Both the position numbers and the translations under genes were made by a program. 64,000 nucleotides of DNA. Origin: Molossus alvarezi (taxonomy: Eukaryota; Chordata; Mammalia; Chiroptera; Molossidae). Location: contig CM073889.1 in NCBI GenBank assembly GCA_037176705.1, positions 101,635,890-101,699,889 of the forward strand, written 5' to 3'. The notes beneath the pieces are model-generated. The model did not search any database. It had not been told where the DNA came from and saw nothing but the letters and a program-made list of their open reading frames with translations. Shown here piece by piece: positions 1 to 11,619 of the stretch (positions within the stretch are counted from its first letter, which is position 1; each line of letters begins with the position of its first letter).

Positions 1-484
1 GTATACCGTTTGGTCTAGAAGGCAGGATCCTGATGGGACCTTGCACAGGTTTAAGGGATGGGAATGAGAAAATAACAGGCCTAAGGTGTTCCACACTACT
101 GGGATCCTCTGGATGTCCTACAGTGATAGAACATAGGTAGCCATGGGAAGCAGCCTTCTTCCAAACCCCTAAGAATGATCTGCAGATCTAAAAATCAAGC
201 CACACCCATGTCCCACACTTGACTAATTAAGATTACATCTTTGGGAGCAGGCTCAGGCACTGTGGTTCTTTTTGGTTTTGTCTTATTTTAAGTTTCACAA
301 GTGATGAACGTGCAGGCCACCCAAGTCAAAACCACTGTTTCAGAGTGAGCCTCAGAACCAAAGCCGACTGACTGCAGGGAAATGGGAAGAGGGCACTGGG
401 CACACTTACTCCCTGGAATTAATAATGCCACCCCCACAGTCTTACCCTAATATAAGTAATTTCAAGTACTGTCATCACTTCATA
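1..484. other. Noncoding, nothing recognised
   Basis: No open frame, repeat or regulatory motif could be supported in this stretch. Confidence 0.5.
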
Positions 485-625
485 TGAAGTTTAACACTGA
501 AGTAAGATAAGCAGGATCATCACTAATGTTTTACAGAGGAAAAAAACCACGGGTAAAATGTACTAATTTGCCCAAGTTCACAGTGAATAGCCAAGTTCAG
601 ACTCTGACTCAAAGTTTCTCACCGT
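485..625 (-). mobile_element. MIR SINE fragment
   Basis: The order of weakly conserved blocks (acagaggaaa, then ttgcccaagttcaca, then a decayed end) matches the reverse complement of the MIR core. It is strongly diverged, as expected for an ancient mammalian relic. No target duplication is visible. Confidence 0.4.
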
Positions 626-639
626 CGCCCCCTCATGGA

Positions 640-2090
640 GAAACATTGACTTTCTTACAGTAGCCCAGGTCCCACTGAGTATATATTTTACACAATTCAA
701 GTGACTTGTAATTAGACATGAAAATAAAATGCAAATGCCCATTTACAATGACACCCCAAGTTAAGTCACCAGGTAGCTTCAGAGTAAACAATTGGGCAGA
801 CTGAAGTTTGGGTTGTAACACGCCTTGACTTAAGGCAAGGAGTCTGGGCACAGTCCCCGGGGGGAGGACAAGAGGTGACCCCACAGCCTATCTGGCGGCT
901 GAGTGGGTACACTGCCTGGCCTTCCCACCCGTGTTACGGCGCAAGGAGCAGGAGCTGGCTCGTGGCTGTGCCCTCATTCCAACATGAGGCCAGGGCTTAG
1001 CACTCCCCTCTCGGCTCTGTAAGTGACACCAGGGCTCTCGGTGGGGTGGGGAGGGAGTCCTTTTGAGAAAACAGAGAAAACAGTCGAAGGCATTTACTTG
1101 GGATGTGAATTTTGTTCTGGAACTCACTGGGAAAGAGGCAAGACTGGGTCGATCCGCTTCCATCGCTCAAGGAGCACAGAAGCCACCGTACTTCTCCACG
1201 GGGGACCAGCCTGAGATCCACCACAGGGAGTAGCACCAACCAACAGTCACCAGCTCTGAACATGTGGATAGGCTGTGGCTCTCTGGGAAAACATACTGTT
1301 CACAAGGCAGGGAGGTGACACCCGGACCACAGATGCCCCCTCACTCCAAGGCAGAAAGGATAGCACTCGGTCAAAGGACAGCATGCTGCTCCCCCAACCT
1401 TGCCTGGAGCCCCAGGTCCAGGGACAAAGTACTAGGAGGGTAAACGGAGAACACAGTGCTAAGAGTGTAAAAAACCCTCTAGGCCAAAAAACCTGTACCA
1501 CTTATAAAAAAAAAAATGGAGATACACATAGCTCTGTTCTTCAGTGAGGTTAGAAAAACACACATCAACACTTCTCATAAGTGTCTGTTCCAAGTAAATG
1601 TTTACATTTTGAAGCTTCCCCTTTAAAATGACAGTTCTATGGAGGGGAAGAAAAACAGAAAAATTGCTGCCAAGCCAAGACAAGTTCCATTTTAGCACCA
1701 TCACAATGGCAGCGTCGCGGTGGCTGGTAGCTGGCCGAGCGCGGCCGTGCCGCAGAACTATGCAGACACCTCTCCGAGCTGCCCCTGCAGGAGGAAGTGG
1801 GTCACATTTCACTCTTTTGCAAAACAGGAGTCTGGAGGACAAAGACTAGGTTTTGTGCCCCATCAGAGCAGAACCTCGCACAATCCTGTCCACATTCGAG
1901 GTCTAACGATGGCGCTTCACAGGCCCAGACCCCAACTACATCCTGAACCCCATGATGGTGATTACCCCCCAAACATAGGGGCCAAAGTCCACAACATCCC
2001 CACCAGCATGTTGTTGAGCATCTGCCTTCTCACCTACTGAGCTCCGACTCTGAGAGACAGGAGAGCAAGGAGGTCGTGTACCAGCCTCAA
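640..2090. other. Noncoding, no gene recognised
   Basis: Several overlapping open frames of up to 127 codons occur on both strands, but none resembles a known family and they overlap each other in different frames. A GC-rich patch near 1705-1760 and an A-run near 1508-1516 are the only compositional features. Confidence 0.45.
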
Positions 2091-2094
2091 CTCC

Positions 2095-2192
2095 CATCAG
2101 AGATTCAGCTTCCTCATCTGTAAAGAGGGGGATGTCTTCCGTACGAGGGTTGCTGTTATGATTAAATGAAATTATGTATATAAAACATCTAG
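2095..2192 (+). mobile_element. MIR SINE 3' fragment
   Basis: The blocks cttcctcatctgtaaa, then gttatgattaaatgaaat, match the sense-strand MIR core. The fragment is cut off where the bat SINE at 2193 begins. Confidence 0.45.
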
Positions 2193-2355
2193 GCCCTGGC
2201 CAATTTGGCTCAGCAGTTGAAGCATCAGCCCGTGGACCAAAGGGTCTCAGGTTCGATTCCCGGTCAAGGGCAGGTACCTGGGTTGCAGCTTCAATCCCCA
2301 GCCCTGGTTGGGGTTGTGTGGGAGACAACCAATCGATATGTCTCTCTCACATCAA

Positions 2356-2407
<52 letters not shown>

Positions 2408-2474
2408 CCTCCCTCCCTCCCTTTCACTCTATCAAAAAAAATCAATAGAAAAAATATCCTCAGGTGAGGATTAA
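2193..2474 (+). mobile_element. VES-type tRNA-derived SINE
   Basis: The tRNA-like head starts GCCCTGGCC, with an A box TGGCTCAGCAG and a B box GGTTCGATTCC. The tail contains the palindrome TCCTCAGGTGAGGA (2457-2470) followed by an A-rich end. A pure CT run at about 2361-2404 expands the pyrimidine tract normally present in this family. It is inserted at the end of a MIR relic. Confidence 0.9.
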
Positions 2475-2479
2475 CAAAA

Positions 2480-3440
2480 AAATAAAATGTATTCTTTAGG
2501 ATAATAAGAATGCAATGATTTAAAAGAAATAAAATGGGGTATGTCCGTACAAATCAGTTTTGTAAGGCTGCAATGTTAAATCCATTAACCTGCTTGCCAA
2601 AGGAGCTGAAAAAGATTTACTCAAAGCTGGTACATTTTATGCGGCTAAATATACATCTGAATCCTGTTGAGAAGCTAACGCTTTGTTGAAATCCTACTTC
2701 CAGCAACATGACTACAGCTCCTGGACTATAAATTCTCTCTGTACAGAGCAATTTAGTATATGAACTAAGCAATGCCCAGACATATTACAATCTTTAAGTC
2801 ATTTAATACCATCTTCATGTCCACCTAAGCTTTTTTGAAATACCCCAACTTTTAAATCCATATCTGCTGTCATCACTGGTAAAACACTCGGGATCCCAAC
2901 AATCAAAGACTAACCAGTATATTGTTTTCCCCCCAAAAGAAACAGTCTTAATAGTTTACAATCACTTGAAAGTCACAGCCCTAGAAAGAGTTGCCATGTC
3001 AGTGTGTTTGCCTCTATTTTGAGATTTTAAAAGCGGTCCATTATGTGACCGCTCCAAGCAACCACAGCCAGCACTGCCTGAAGTCAGGGCAGGCGGAGCT
3101 ATCTACCGCAAACAGTAATTCACTGGTCAAAAGTAAGCAACTGAGAGGATGCACAGGGACACCACTCTTTTCCAAGGAAGATTTTACAGAAACTGCCCCT
3201 TGCATCCGGACACATGCATACAGCCCGGTTTTCCCTTGCTCTGTCTCTGACAGATCACCCATCTTAGAACTTAAAATGCCCTACACACTTCCATTCGGAA
3301 CTCAGGCCGGCTCTCAAGCCCCCCAGCGTCCCCGCCCCCCAGTATTCAAACACTTCCCAGTATTCAAACACTTCCTTTTTGAGGCTGATTCACTAACATT
3401 CTACAGCTGTTGTACGTGCCCCACAGGTTCCAAGGTCCAC
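2480..3440. other. AT-rich noncoding stretch
   Basis: No gene is recognised. It contains an 18-bp perfect tandem duplication (3340-3357 and 3358-3375). Confidence 0.45.
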
Positions 3441-3444
3441 CAAC

Positions 3445-3876
3445 TGGAACATGGCCTCTAGTTCATTCACGGGTACTTACTGAACACCTACCACATGACA
3501 GGCACTGTGCAAGGTGCTGGAACACAGTGGGGGAAAAAAAGACATGTCCCTGTCGCCAAGGGTGTCAGACCACATCACATGATTAATCCGCTGAAAAAGG
3601 CACACCTGCTTGGATAGCACAGATGTGCACTGCATACCACGGGGACCTAACCTAGCCTGGTCATCAGGAAAGGCTTTGCTGAAAAAGCAAGATCCAAGCT
3701 GAACCCTGGATGAACAAGGAGTTGGCGAGGCATGGTAAGGAGAGAAGAATGTTCTAGGCACAGAGGTTATCTGTGTGGCAAGCCTGGGGTGGGGAGGAGG
3801 CCAGTATGGGTGGGGCAGAGGAGGAGGAAAGAGCTCAGAATGACACTGGGAGACCTGCAGGAGCCATGTGACAGCT
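3445..3876 (+). mobile_element. Ancient mammalian repeat, family uncertain
   Basis: The phrases ctgaacacctaccacatgac and aggcactgtgcaaggtgctgg, then aaaggctttgctgaaaaag and ggcacagaggttatctgtgtg further on, follow the order of a widespread ancient eutherian repeat. Related pieces lie at 9480-9900, 39810-40090 and 41005-41110. I cannot name the family with certainty. Confidence 0.4.
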
Positions 3877-3890
3877 CCCACCCCACCCCC

Positions 3891-4090
3891 CCATTGATTT
3901 TAGAGGAGAGGAAGGGAAAGGGAGAGAGAGCTAGAAACACTGATGACAGAGAACACTGATTAGCTGCCTCCTGCATGGCCCCCACTGGGGACTGGGCCCA
4001 CAACCTGGGCATGTGCCCTGACAGGGAATTGAACCAACGACCTCTTGGTGCATGGGCCAACGCTCAACCACTGAGCCACAATGGCAGGGC
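3891..4090 (-). mobile_element. Bat tRNA-derived SINE, second subfamily
   Basis: Read on the minus strand it has a tRNA-like head with gttgagcgttgg, a B-box-like GGTTCAATTCC and the block gggcacatgcccaggttgtg. It ends in a tail of the ...aaaatcaat type rather than the TCCTCAGGTGAGGA type. The flanks share gacagct, a possible short target duplication. Confidence 0.8.
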
Positions 4091-4194
4091 ATGACAGCTT
4101 TTTTATATCATTCCATGGTCAACATAAATGTATGCATGCATTTTAAACATGAGGAGAGACGTGGTCCAAACTGCATCATTAAAAGATCGGTACT

Positions 4195-4456
4195 GCCCTG
4201 GCCGGTTTGGGTCAGCAGTTAGAGCGTCAGCCCGCGGACCAGAGTGTTCCGGGTTCGGTTCCTGCTAAGGGCACGTACCTTGGTTGCAGTTTGTCCCTGG
4301 GCCCCGGTTGGGGTTGTGTGGGTGGCAGCCACTCGATGTGTCTCTCTCACATTGATGTTTCTCTTTCTCTCATGTCCATGTTTCTCTCTCTCGCTCCCTC
4401 CTGCTCTATCTGAGGATAAATGCAAAAATGTCCTCAGGTGAGGATAAAAAAAAAAA
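4195..4456 (+). mobile_element. VES-type SINE
   Basis: It has the typical head, B-box-like GGTTCGGTTCC, tail palindrome TCCTCAGGTGAGGA (4431-4444) and an A-run. The flanks aaaagatcggtact (left) and aaaagctcagtact (4457-4470) are a 12/14 target duplication. Confidence 0.92.
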
Positions 4457-4474
4457 AAAAGCTCAGTACTTATG

Positions 4475-6080
4475 GATTAATGGGTAAGAAAAAAGAATCC
4501 TCATTCTGAAAGTTCAATTAAGTCTTCTGGTGCGCACGCTCCCGGTCCTTAGCCTCTGTCCTTGTGTGAACACTCTCCCTGCCCTGGAGTAACATGTCTT
4601 CGAAATTCTGCCCCTGAATATTCCTGACTCCATGTACCAGGTACTTCATCCCGGACAGCGGACCTGCCATTCCCACAGTTCATCTCTAGTGACATGCTTA
4701 CACAGCCTCAAATCCTCTTATTTGTGTATTATTTTATTCCATTCTCAAGCAGGTCTCCCTATTTTTCCCCACTGTATTTTGCCATGTGGGGTTTACTTGG
4801 GGCGTCATAGGGGCGCGTGGAAACATTTAACATGAAGAACGAAGGACTGTTCAGCCTGGGTACACTGGCCAACAGGCACAGTAGTATCTGAAATCCTAGG
4901 ACCTCAGGGAAAAGGGAGAAAACGTTCCACAGCCGACACACTTTCACTGAGCAGCACTGTGAACCTGACTGTGACTTCAGAGCTAAAAGTTCAGAGAGTG
5001 TCTGCTGCCTAAATCATCACTAACCAGCGGCCTCTGATTTCCATCCTGGTGCCGAGAAGAATTACTGAGCGGCCATTATCAATAATGCATCCTGCCTGCT
5101 TGAGCTGAATCACTCTTTGGAGAGTCCTAGCGGTGTTACTATTAAACAAATTTGCTGTCGGATAGCCATAGATTTTCTAGGATGATCACGGCCAACTCAT
5201 CGCCTCCATTCGAAATGATCATGTTTTAGAGACCGATTCAGATGTAGTTTTATACTGAAATGTCACATCGGCTCCTGTTGAAAAGTGGGTCTGCCATTTG
5301 AAAGAACTGCTGACCCAACCTTCTCTCTTACAAACCAGGAAAGACTTAGGAGAGTTTTAGAAAAAGAGGGAAGGTCACGTGGCTGGTGCCACATGCACCC
5401 TTCACAGGTGCTTTGCTGAAGGATGGGGCGGCAAGGGGAAGGATTCAACCCAACGAGAAATGCTAAAAATGAGAGAATGGGGGTTCATCTTCTCAGCCTA
5501 CACCCCCTCCCATAGTTATCTATGAAAACCACTGGAAGACGGGCTGCGCAGGGAGGAGGGAGCGATTGTGCTTCCTGTCGAGTCGAGTCTGTACACGGGC
5601 AGCCCCGGCTGGAGCTCATCGTGGGTGTGGGCATGGACGCCTCCGCTTGCTGCCCACCCCCACCCCACCCCCGAGCAGCACTGACCGCCACCAGGTGAGC
5701 GGCGAAAGGCTCCAGCTCTCCTGGCCACAGTTAGGGACACAGCGACCTTGAGGGGAGGGGCAGAGCCACTCAGCCTCCCTGGTGCTGCCTTCCTCACCAG
5801 GTGGACCCAGCATATTCCAGGAAAGGTACAACCGCCTAAACTGGAACCGTCTTGGATGCGGAGGAACTCAAACGCTCGGAGGCAACCTTAAGACCCGCTC
5901 TCACTTCCGTGCAAATACCCGGCACGCCACATCGCCGATACACTTTCAGCAAACGCGTTAGTGGCTTAATGGTGGGTATGGAAAAAGGTGTGCATCCCGG
6001 GTCTAAAATAAGCACACAGGCCAGGTGTTCAGTCACCCAGGCTCCCGGACAAAGCCTGAGTAACTCTGCCTCCTTTCCAG
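4475..6080. other. Noncoding; possible conserved element near 4990-5260
   Basis: No gene is recognised. The 4990-5260 part is balanced in composition, free of obvious repeats and rich in short homeobox-like AT cores (ccattatcaataatgcat), so it could be a conserved noncoding element. That is only an impression without an alignment. A C-rich run lies at about 5652-5672. Confidence 0.3.
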
Positions 6081-6200
6081 TGCCAGTTGGGTGTTCAAAG
6101 AAGGATGCGTCCAGGTCCACAGCTCTGTCCTTCCCAGGACGCTGTGCAGAGGGGAGCCGGGAAACATCACAAAGCAACACCCGCAACACCTCCAGCAAAG
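6081..6200 (+). other. Exon-like segment (candidate only)
   Basis: A pyrimidine-rich acceptor (gcctcctttccag) ends at 6080 and a consensus donor (aaag|gtaagtgg) starts at 6201. The 120 bp between are divisible by three and open in two plus-strand frames. No protein family is recognised, and such brackets also occur by chance. Nothing else supports a gene here. Confidence 0.15.
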
Positions 6201-7254
6201 GTAAGTGGTGCAGGCAGTGCCCACCTGAAAAGAAACATGTACAAAAAGAGCCGAAAGGAAAGAAAAGCAATCACCCCACTCTTGAACACAGGCCGAATCC
6301 CATTTACTCTTTCCACGCTGACCGAGAACATGGAGCTGGAGAGGCAAGTGCGTGTTGGTGAGCAAGGTGTGCTGGCCTGGGGTCCGAGAGGCATGGACCC
6401 GCTCGGCATCTACATCACAGAACGGCCTTGTCAATCATTCACCTCCTCCAGGCCTCGGTTTCCCCAGTTAGACTGAACTAACAGAGGCTCTGAACACTAC
6501 CTCTGCGTTCGTCATCCAATCCCTTCCCTGTCTCTCAGTAAGTGGGCTGCCTCTGGGAAAAATCCTTAATGTTGACCTCCAACACACCATGGAGAGATCA
6601 TGATTTAAGGCTCAGCAGAAAGGTCTCTCATCACAAAGACCGCAGGAGCCGGCCAGTTCAAGTGCTTTGTTTTCAGGGTAATGAGGGTCTACCCTCCTGC
6701 AGCAGGTGAGGGAAATTGCCCCAAGCCCCCTGCTCTCCAGAGTTCAAGTGTCCTGAGAACCAGCCGGGAGCGTGTGAAAGGAGAAACGTTCCCTGGTAAT
6801 AAATAATCATCAGATGTTTAAAACAGACCGCATGTGGGTCCTTCCTCTCCTGCTGTGTCCACCATCTGCTTGTGTTTAACACGCACCTTCATATTTTGGT
6901 TAACACCTCACTCTAGAGTCTAGAGGCTATTTTACTGGGGACAGAGGATGAAGAATAGCATCATGTGACGGCAGCGGTCCACCCCTCACAGCTGCAGTGT
7001 TCATCACCAAAATGCCAGCAAACTTCTCCCTGCCGAGTCCCAGCAGCCCAGCCCCATATGCAAGGGCTTCACGAGCTCAGTGCTGTCCAGCCTCGTCTTC
7101 CACTAGCCCTCAGCTGGACGAGGCACGGTGTCCACGTTCAACCACATCCCACTGCCCTCACTCCTCCATGCTGTGCAGCTAGAAAAGCCCTGTTCGTTCA
7201 GAACATGAGCTGCAGTTTCCAAAGGGCTTTCACAAACGTGACGTGTCAGAATTC
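6201..7254. other. Noncoding, no gene recognised
   Basis: Short overlapping frames only. A MIR-like scrap (ctccaggcctcggtttcccc) lies near 6446-6465. Confidence 0.4.
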
Positions 7255-7400
7255 CGAGCTGGAAAGCATTTTACACATGAAGGACACAGAGATCCAGGGA
7301 GTGAAGGGACCTGGCCAACTCACACACCCAAGAAAGAACAGACCCAGAAACAGAGCTGACTCCCAGCCGGTGCTCCTCCCATCCCCCCAAGCCTACCCAC
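7255..7400 (-). mobile_element. MIR SINE fragment
   Basis: The order gcattttacacatgaaggac, ggacctggccaactcacaca and agagctgactcccagc follows the reverse complement of MIR. Confidence 0.45.
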
Positions 7401-7611
7401 TATTCAAAGCTTGAGTGAGGAACTCCAATCAACCACGTCCATTCGGGCACGAAGAACAGGCCAGATCCTGTCAGCATCTCCCTTGACTTGAGCATCTACT
7501 CTCGATTCCTGCTTTGCTGCCTTGGCTCATCTGTTACCTGAAATGCTACAGTCTTCCTGCCTCCATTCTCTCCCTACTCCAATCAATATTTTAGACTGCT
7601 TGCTTCTGGAG

Positions 7612-7820
7612 CAGCACTTTGCAACTGGGGTGAGTGTGGGGGGACAAAACTGTCCCCAGGGGAGACACTGCTGGTTGTCACACGGGGGTAAGATGGGTGC
7701 TGATGGCTTCTAGTAGGCAGAGGCCAGGGGGCTACTACACTCTACAATGCACAGGACAGCCGCCAGCACAGAAAATCATCCAGCGCCAAGTTCCAACAAC
7801 ACTCAGGCTGAGAAACTTTG
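7612..7820 (+). mobile_element. hAT-type nonautonomous DNA transposon
   Basis: This 209-bp element begins cagcactttgcaactgggg and ends ggctgagaaactttg, which are imperfect terminal inverted repeats. It is flanked by a perfect 8-bp direct repeat TTCTGGAG (7604-7611 and 7821-7828), the hallmark of hAT insertion. Internal blocks (gttgtcaca, gcagaggccaggg, ctctacaatgcacaggacag) match a common ancient eutherian family. It encodes nothing. Confidence 0.8.
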
Positions 7821-7974
7821 TTCTGGAGTTATCATCCTAAAACCACCACAACAAAACACCAAAAACAAAATACCCCTCATCCATCCTGAAGTCGTTCCCA
7901 GCTTCAATACGTCCATGTTGTTAACGGGATCAAGTTCACACAAGACTCTTCACAAGGGACCCAAGTGACTTTTC

Positions 7975-8340
7975 TGTCCCCGTCCTGACAACAACCCCCA
8001 CACCAGCACCCCTACACTCCAGCCACCCCGAGCTCGTAGCTCCAAGTGCCTCACGCGCTTTCCTGTCTGCGCCTCTTCTGCCCGTGCCTTTCCCTCCGCC
8101 TGAACACCTTCCTCCCTTCCACCTGCCCCCCTGCGAGTCACCTGGAAGGTCCAGATTCAACACTACTTCCTTTGTTGGCCTGAGTGGTCTGCCTCCTAAT
8201 GGCCTTTAATTGTACTACAGTCACTTATATAATGGTTCCCTTCCTTCTAGGGCAAGAACAAAAGGTCATTTATCTGTATATCCGTGCACAGAGGACAAGA
8301 CTGGAAAGTGTTTCAATACATGTTGGTTGAATGAATGAAC
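7975..8340 (+). mobile_element. L2 LINE 3' end
   Basis: The stretch runs from a cttcctcccttccacctg-type segment, through tactacagtcacttatat, to the L2-like ending catgttggttgaatgaatga. It is the untranslated or distal ORF2 end of an ancient L2, strongly diverged and inactive. Confidence 0.55.
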
Positions 8341-8344
8341 TCAA

Positions 8345-9324
8345 GCACCGTAGATTCCTGCTTCTCTCCCATCAGAAATACTAACTATAGTACTATCTAA
8401 ACAACCCACGGGCGCAGGGCTGTCAGCAGCCTGAGAACATCTGGGCATGAGGAACATGTGGCTTTGTCTTCGAACTCCGGCACGAAGTTCCAAGTTACGA
8501 GGCCTCAGGCTGCTGCTCCTCCCTCTGCAGCAGGCAGAGCCACCACTCCCGTAACTTCTTAGATCTTGTCTGTTAGTATTCCTGGTTCTGTGGGAATTTC
8601 TGATTCCTGCAGATTCCGAAACCTTTGCAGCAGCGGGTATGTTAAATAAAGGGAATTTTTCGTGTTTCTCTAGAGCTAAACAGAAGAAAGCTGAGAGCAG
8701 GATCCTTAGCACAGGTCTAACAATCACAGGGAAGCATGTAACAGACATGCCACAAAGCCCCAGGCCCCAGCGCCGCCTGTTAACAAGGGACGAATCAACA
8801 GCGGACGTCCAGAATGCCCTGTGTCACGCAGGCGGTCCATCTGCCATCACAGGGAGCAAGCAACCCCCACAAGGCTTGGCCTAAAGGAAGCACAAGGAAC
8901 TAGAAGTCATCAAGGTCTCCTTGACACCACCAGGCCCTGCCAAGTCTGCAGGGACTCCCCGCAAATCCTCTCCACGGGCTCCAGAAAACTCTGCTCTCAG
9001 CATTGTGGGAACTGATGCTCTGAAGGACAGCACTCTGATCGCCCAGCAACACATGGCCACCACAGATCTGCAGCTTACACAACCAGAGGCCGTTAGAAAG
9101 AGAATAAAGTTTGGATGGTGCTGAGCACTTGCCTCTGACCTGTGAGGGCTGAGGAGCGGCCATAGTCCAGCTCAGGCCCTTCTAGGCATCAGGGATCCAG
9201 TCCAAGGTCTGGGGAGCATTGTACACTGATGAAGCAGCAGCATGCTTATGAGGTGACAACAGTAAATGATGAGGTCTTGTGTTCGGGGAGTGCGGGGTGA
9301 GAGAAGTTAGAAATGGGAGCTGGT
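8345..9324. other. Noncoding, nothing recognised
   Basis: Overlapping frames of up to 135 codons (minus strand, 8341-8748) show no family resemblance and no repeat is clear. Confidence 0.4.
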
Positions 9325-9470
9325 GGTCTGAATGCTGGTCCCCGTCCTGTCACTAACTGCTGCGTGTCCCGGGACAAACCTCGTGCACACTGAGGACGGC
9401 CCCCTCCCTGCCTCAGTTTCCTCATGCGTAGGAACTGCCTGTCCCACCTCACAGGACACCAGAGGAGAAC
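9325..9470 (+). mobile_element. MIR SINE fragment
   Basis: It contains cctgtcactaactgctgcgtg, gacaaacctcgtgcac and ctgcctcagtttcctcatgc, the MIR core in sense order. Confidence 0.55.
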
Positions 9471-9479
9471 AATTCCAAC

Positions 9480-9900
9480 CAGATACTAAACCCTCACGGG
9501 GCAGAAGATGCCACTGCCAGGCACTGTGGTGGGAAGGAAGTCTGCTAAGGCATGGTTTTGTCCTTGGGGAGCTAGCAGCATAGTCAATCAATGTATTAAA
9601 AAGCAAACATCGATTAATTAAACATCGATTAAAGGTAAGTGGCAGACAGGATAGAGTTAATGAAGATTGGCACAGAATTAAATCCAGTGAGTGGTACCAG
9701 CCCTCAGAAATGCTCATATGGGAGCTCACTCCGCTGGAGGTCCAGGAGGCGTCCCCAAGCAGAACGTGACCAGCATGACCTGAAGCACAGGTAGGACAAG
9801 GGCTAACACTCCAGGCAGGGATGGGCAAGGCCCTCAGCTGGGCTAAAGCCAGGGACTTTCGGGTAGGTGTGCTGGGCTAAGTTCAAAAGGCAGGTCGAAG
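9480..9900 (+). mobile_element. Ancient mammalian repeat, family uncertain
   Basis: ccactgccaggcactgtggt, ccttggggagctagcagcat and a later ccaggaggcgtcccc-type block resemble the repeat at 3445-3876. It is heavily diverged. The 12-mer aaacatcgatta occurs twice near 9605-9635. Confidence 0.3.
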
Positions 9901-10337
9901 TTACATTGTAGCTGAGGACTTACTTCCTAGCTAAGGGTTTCTTTAATGGTCCTTGACCTAGAAGCAGCCGGAGAAACCAGAAAACGTAGGAGTAGTCGGG
10001 TGGTGAGGATAAAAGTACGTGTATAGCTATCAGGCACTACACAAATGCTAATTGTCATCGTTTCTATTCCTGGAGCCTACTCCTGCAGCCCAGCACTGTA
10101 TAAAGGGTACCCAGATGGCAGAATAAAAACATTAAAAGATAAAATAGATCAGTGAATAATTTATATCAACGTAACCACTTAACAATACTCTGCACCCAGA
10201 TGGAGCAGGCAAGATAAGAAAAGCCAAGGGCTTCTGGAAGCTAAGCAACTGAACCCAAACCAACGTGAGTTTAGAATAATAAGATTCTTCTACACAAACT
10301 CTCAGAAGCCAAGTTTTCAGAACAACTTTGCTTTCTT

Positions 10338-10550
10338 TTTTAAATATGTTTTTATTGACTTTTTAGAGAGCGCGAAAGGGAGAGAGAGAGAGAAACATCG
10401 ATGTGAGAGAGACAGGTCAGCCAGCTGCCTCCTGCACATCCCCTACTGGGGATCGAGCCCACAACCCAGGCATGTGCCCTGACCAGGACTTGAACCGGAA
10501 CTTCTCAGTCCGTGGGAGATGCTCAATCCACTGAGCCACATCGGCTGGGC
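10338..10550 (-). mobile_element. Bat tRNA-derived SINE, second subfamily
   Basis: On the minus strand the head has A-box-like TGGCTCAGTGG and the gggcacatgcctgggttgtg block, with a tail of the gtcaataaaaac type. Possible short target duplication GCTTTCTT at 10330-10337 and 10558-10565. Confidence 0.85.
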
Positions 10551-10565
10551 CGATGTAGCTTTCTT

Positions 10566-10975
10566 GACCCCATTCTTGGTCTTCCTCCTTACCTGGCCAC
10601 TTCTTCACTGATTAGATCACTGTTTCCTCTCACCCATCCACTTCTTAATAATGGGGGGCCCCAGCTTTTTAATTCTTCCTTACCCTCCGCCCCCTCACAT
10701 CCACATCACACACACACACCACCCCCCTTGATTTCCGACGTGATCTTATGGCTGCTCTCATATATATAATAGTCCCAACCTTTCCACTGAGATCTAGACC
10801 CAAATATCCAGCTTACTTTTGTATCTAATAGTGTGCATATTAAAAGTCTAAAAGGCCAAACTGAAATCCTGAACCCTAGTCCACTCCACCTGCTTCTTTC
10901 CCAGTGTTTCCCATCTCAGAAAACGGAACCACGATCCCCCTGGTCCCTCAAGCCCAAAGCCTAGAAGTTGTCCTG
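10566..10975. other. Noncoding stretch
   Basis: A short CA run (10705-10720) and pyrimidine-rich DNA; no gene recognised. Confidence 0.4.
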
Positions 10976-10979
10976 TCTT

Positions 10980-11610
10980 CCTTCCTTTCATCCAATCCAT
11001 GAGCCAGTCTACTAGCTCCGCCTCCAAACGATACCCTGAATCTGACACGTTCATTCACCCGGCCCTTGCCTTCTCTCCAGGACTGTGCCTACAGCCCTCC
11101 ACCTGGCCTGCTCTGCTCTCAGCCTCCCAAGCAGCAGGCAGAGTTTGTTTTCAGTGCATCAGATCGCATCACTCCCCTGTCTTCCATCGCACTAAGAATA
11201 AAACCTGAGCTCCTCATCGAAGCTGGCAAACCCTGCACGTCCTCTCCACCAGCCCAGCCCTGCCCATCCCCAGCACACTGCACTCCAGCCTCTGGCCTCC
11301 TTTTATTTCTTTGGGGCCTCTGGACTGGCAACCCAAAGGCTCTGCCTTGTATAAATCTCAGCTTCAATATCAACTTTCTAAAGTTCCTGACCAATTCATC
11401 TAAAAACAGTCCCTGTTAATCACTTTCTACCATAACCCCTATTGTATTTTCTTCATAGCATTTATCTTTCTTCATGAAATACCGTTCAGCTCTTGCCTGT
11501 GTCAGGCTCAGCAGTGTAAGCTCCAGGAAGTCAGAGAACTACCGTTTTGTTCACTTCCATCTCCAAGAATAGGGCCTGAGTGACAGGTGCTCAGATGTTT
11601 GCAGGGGACC
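10980..11610 (+). mobile_element. L2 LINE fragment
   Basis: Blocks typical of the L2 3' region appear in order: ccttctctccaggactgtgc, aaacctgagctcctcatcga, a catagcatttatc-type block and gtaagctccaggaagtcaga. Only remnants of coding sequence remain. Confidence 0.55.
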
Positions 11611-11619
11611 CCAATCCGA

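Noticed and set aside
2193..2290. tRNA-like heads with A and B boxes
   Set aside because: They are SINE promoters continuous with SINE bodies and tails, not functional tRNA genes; no cloverleaf with mature ends was seen.
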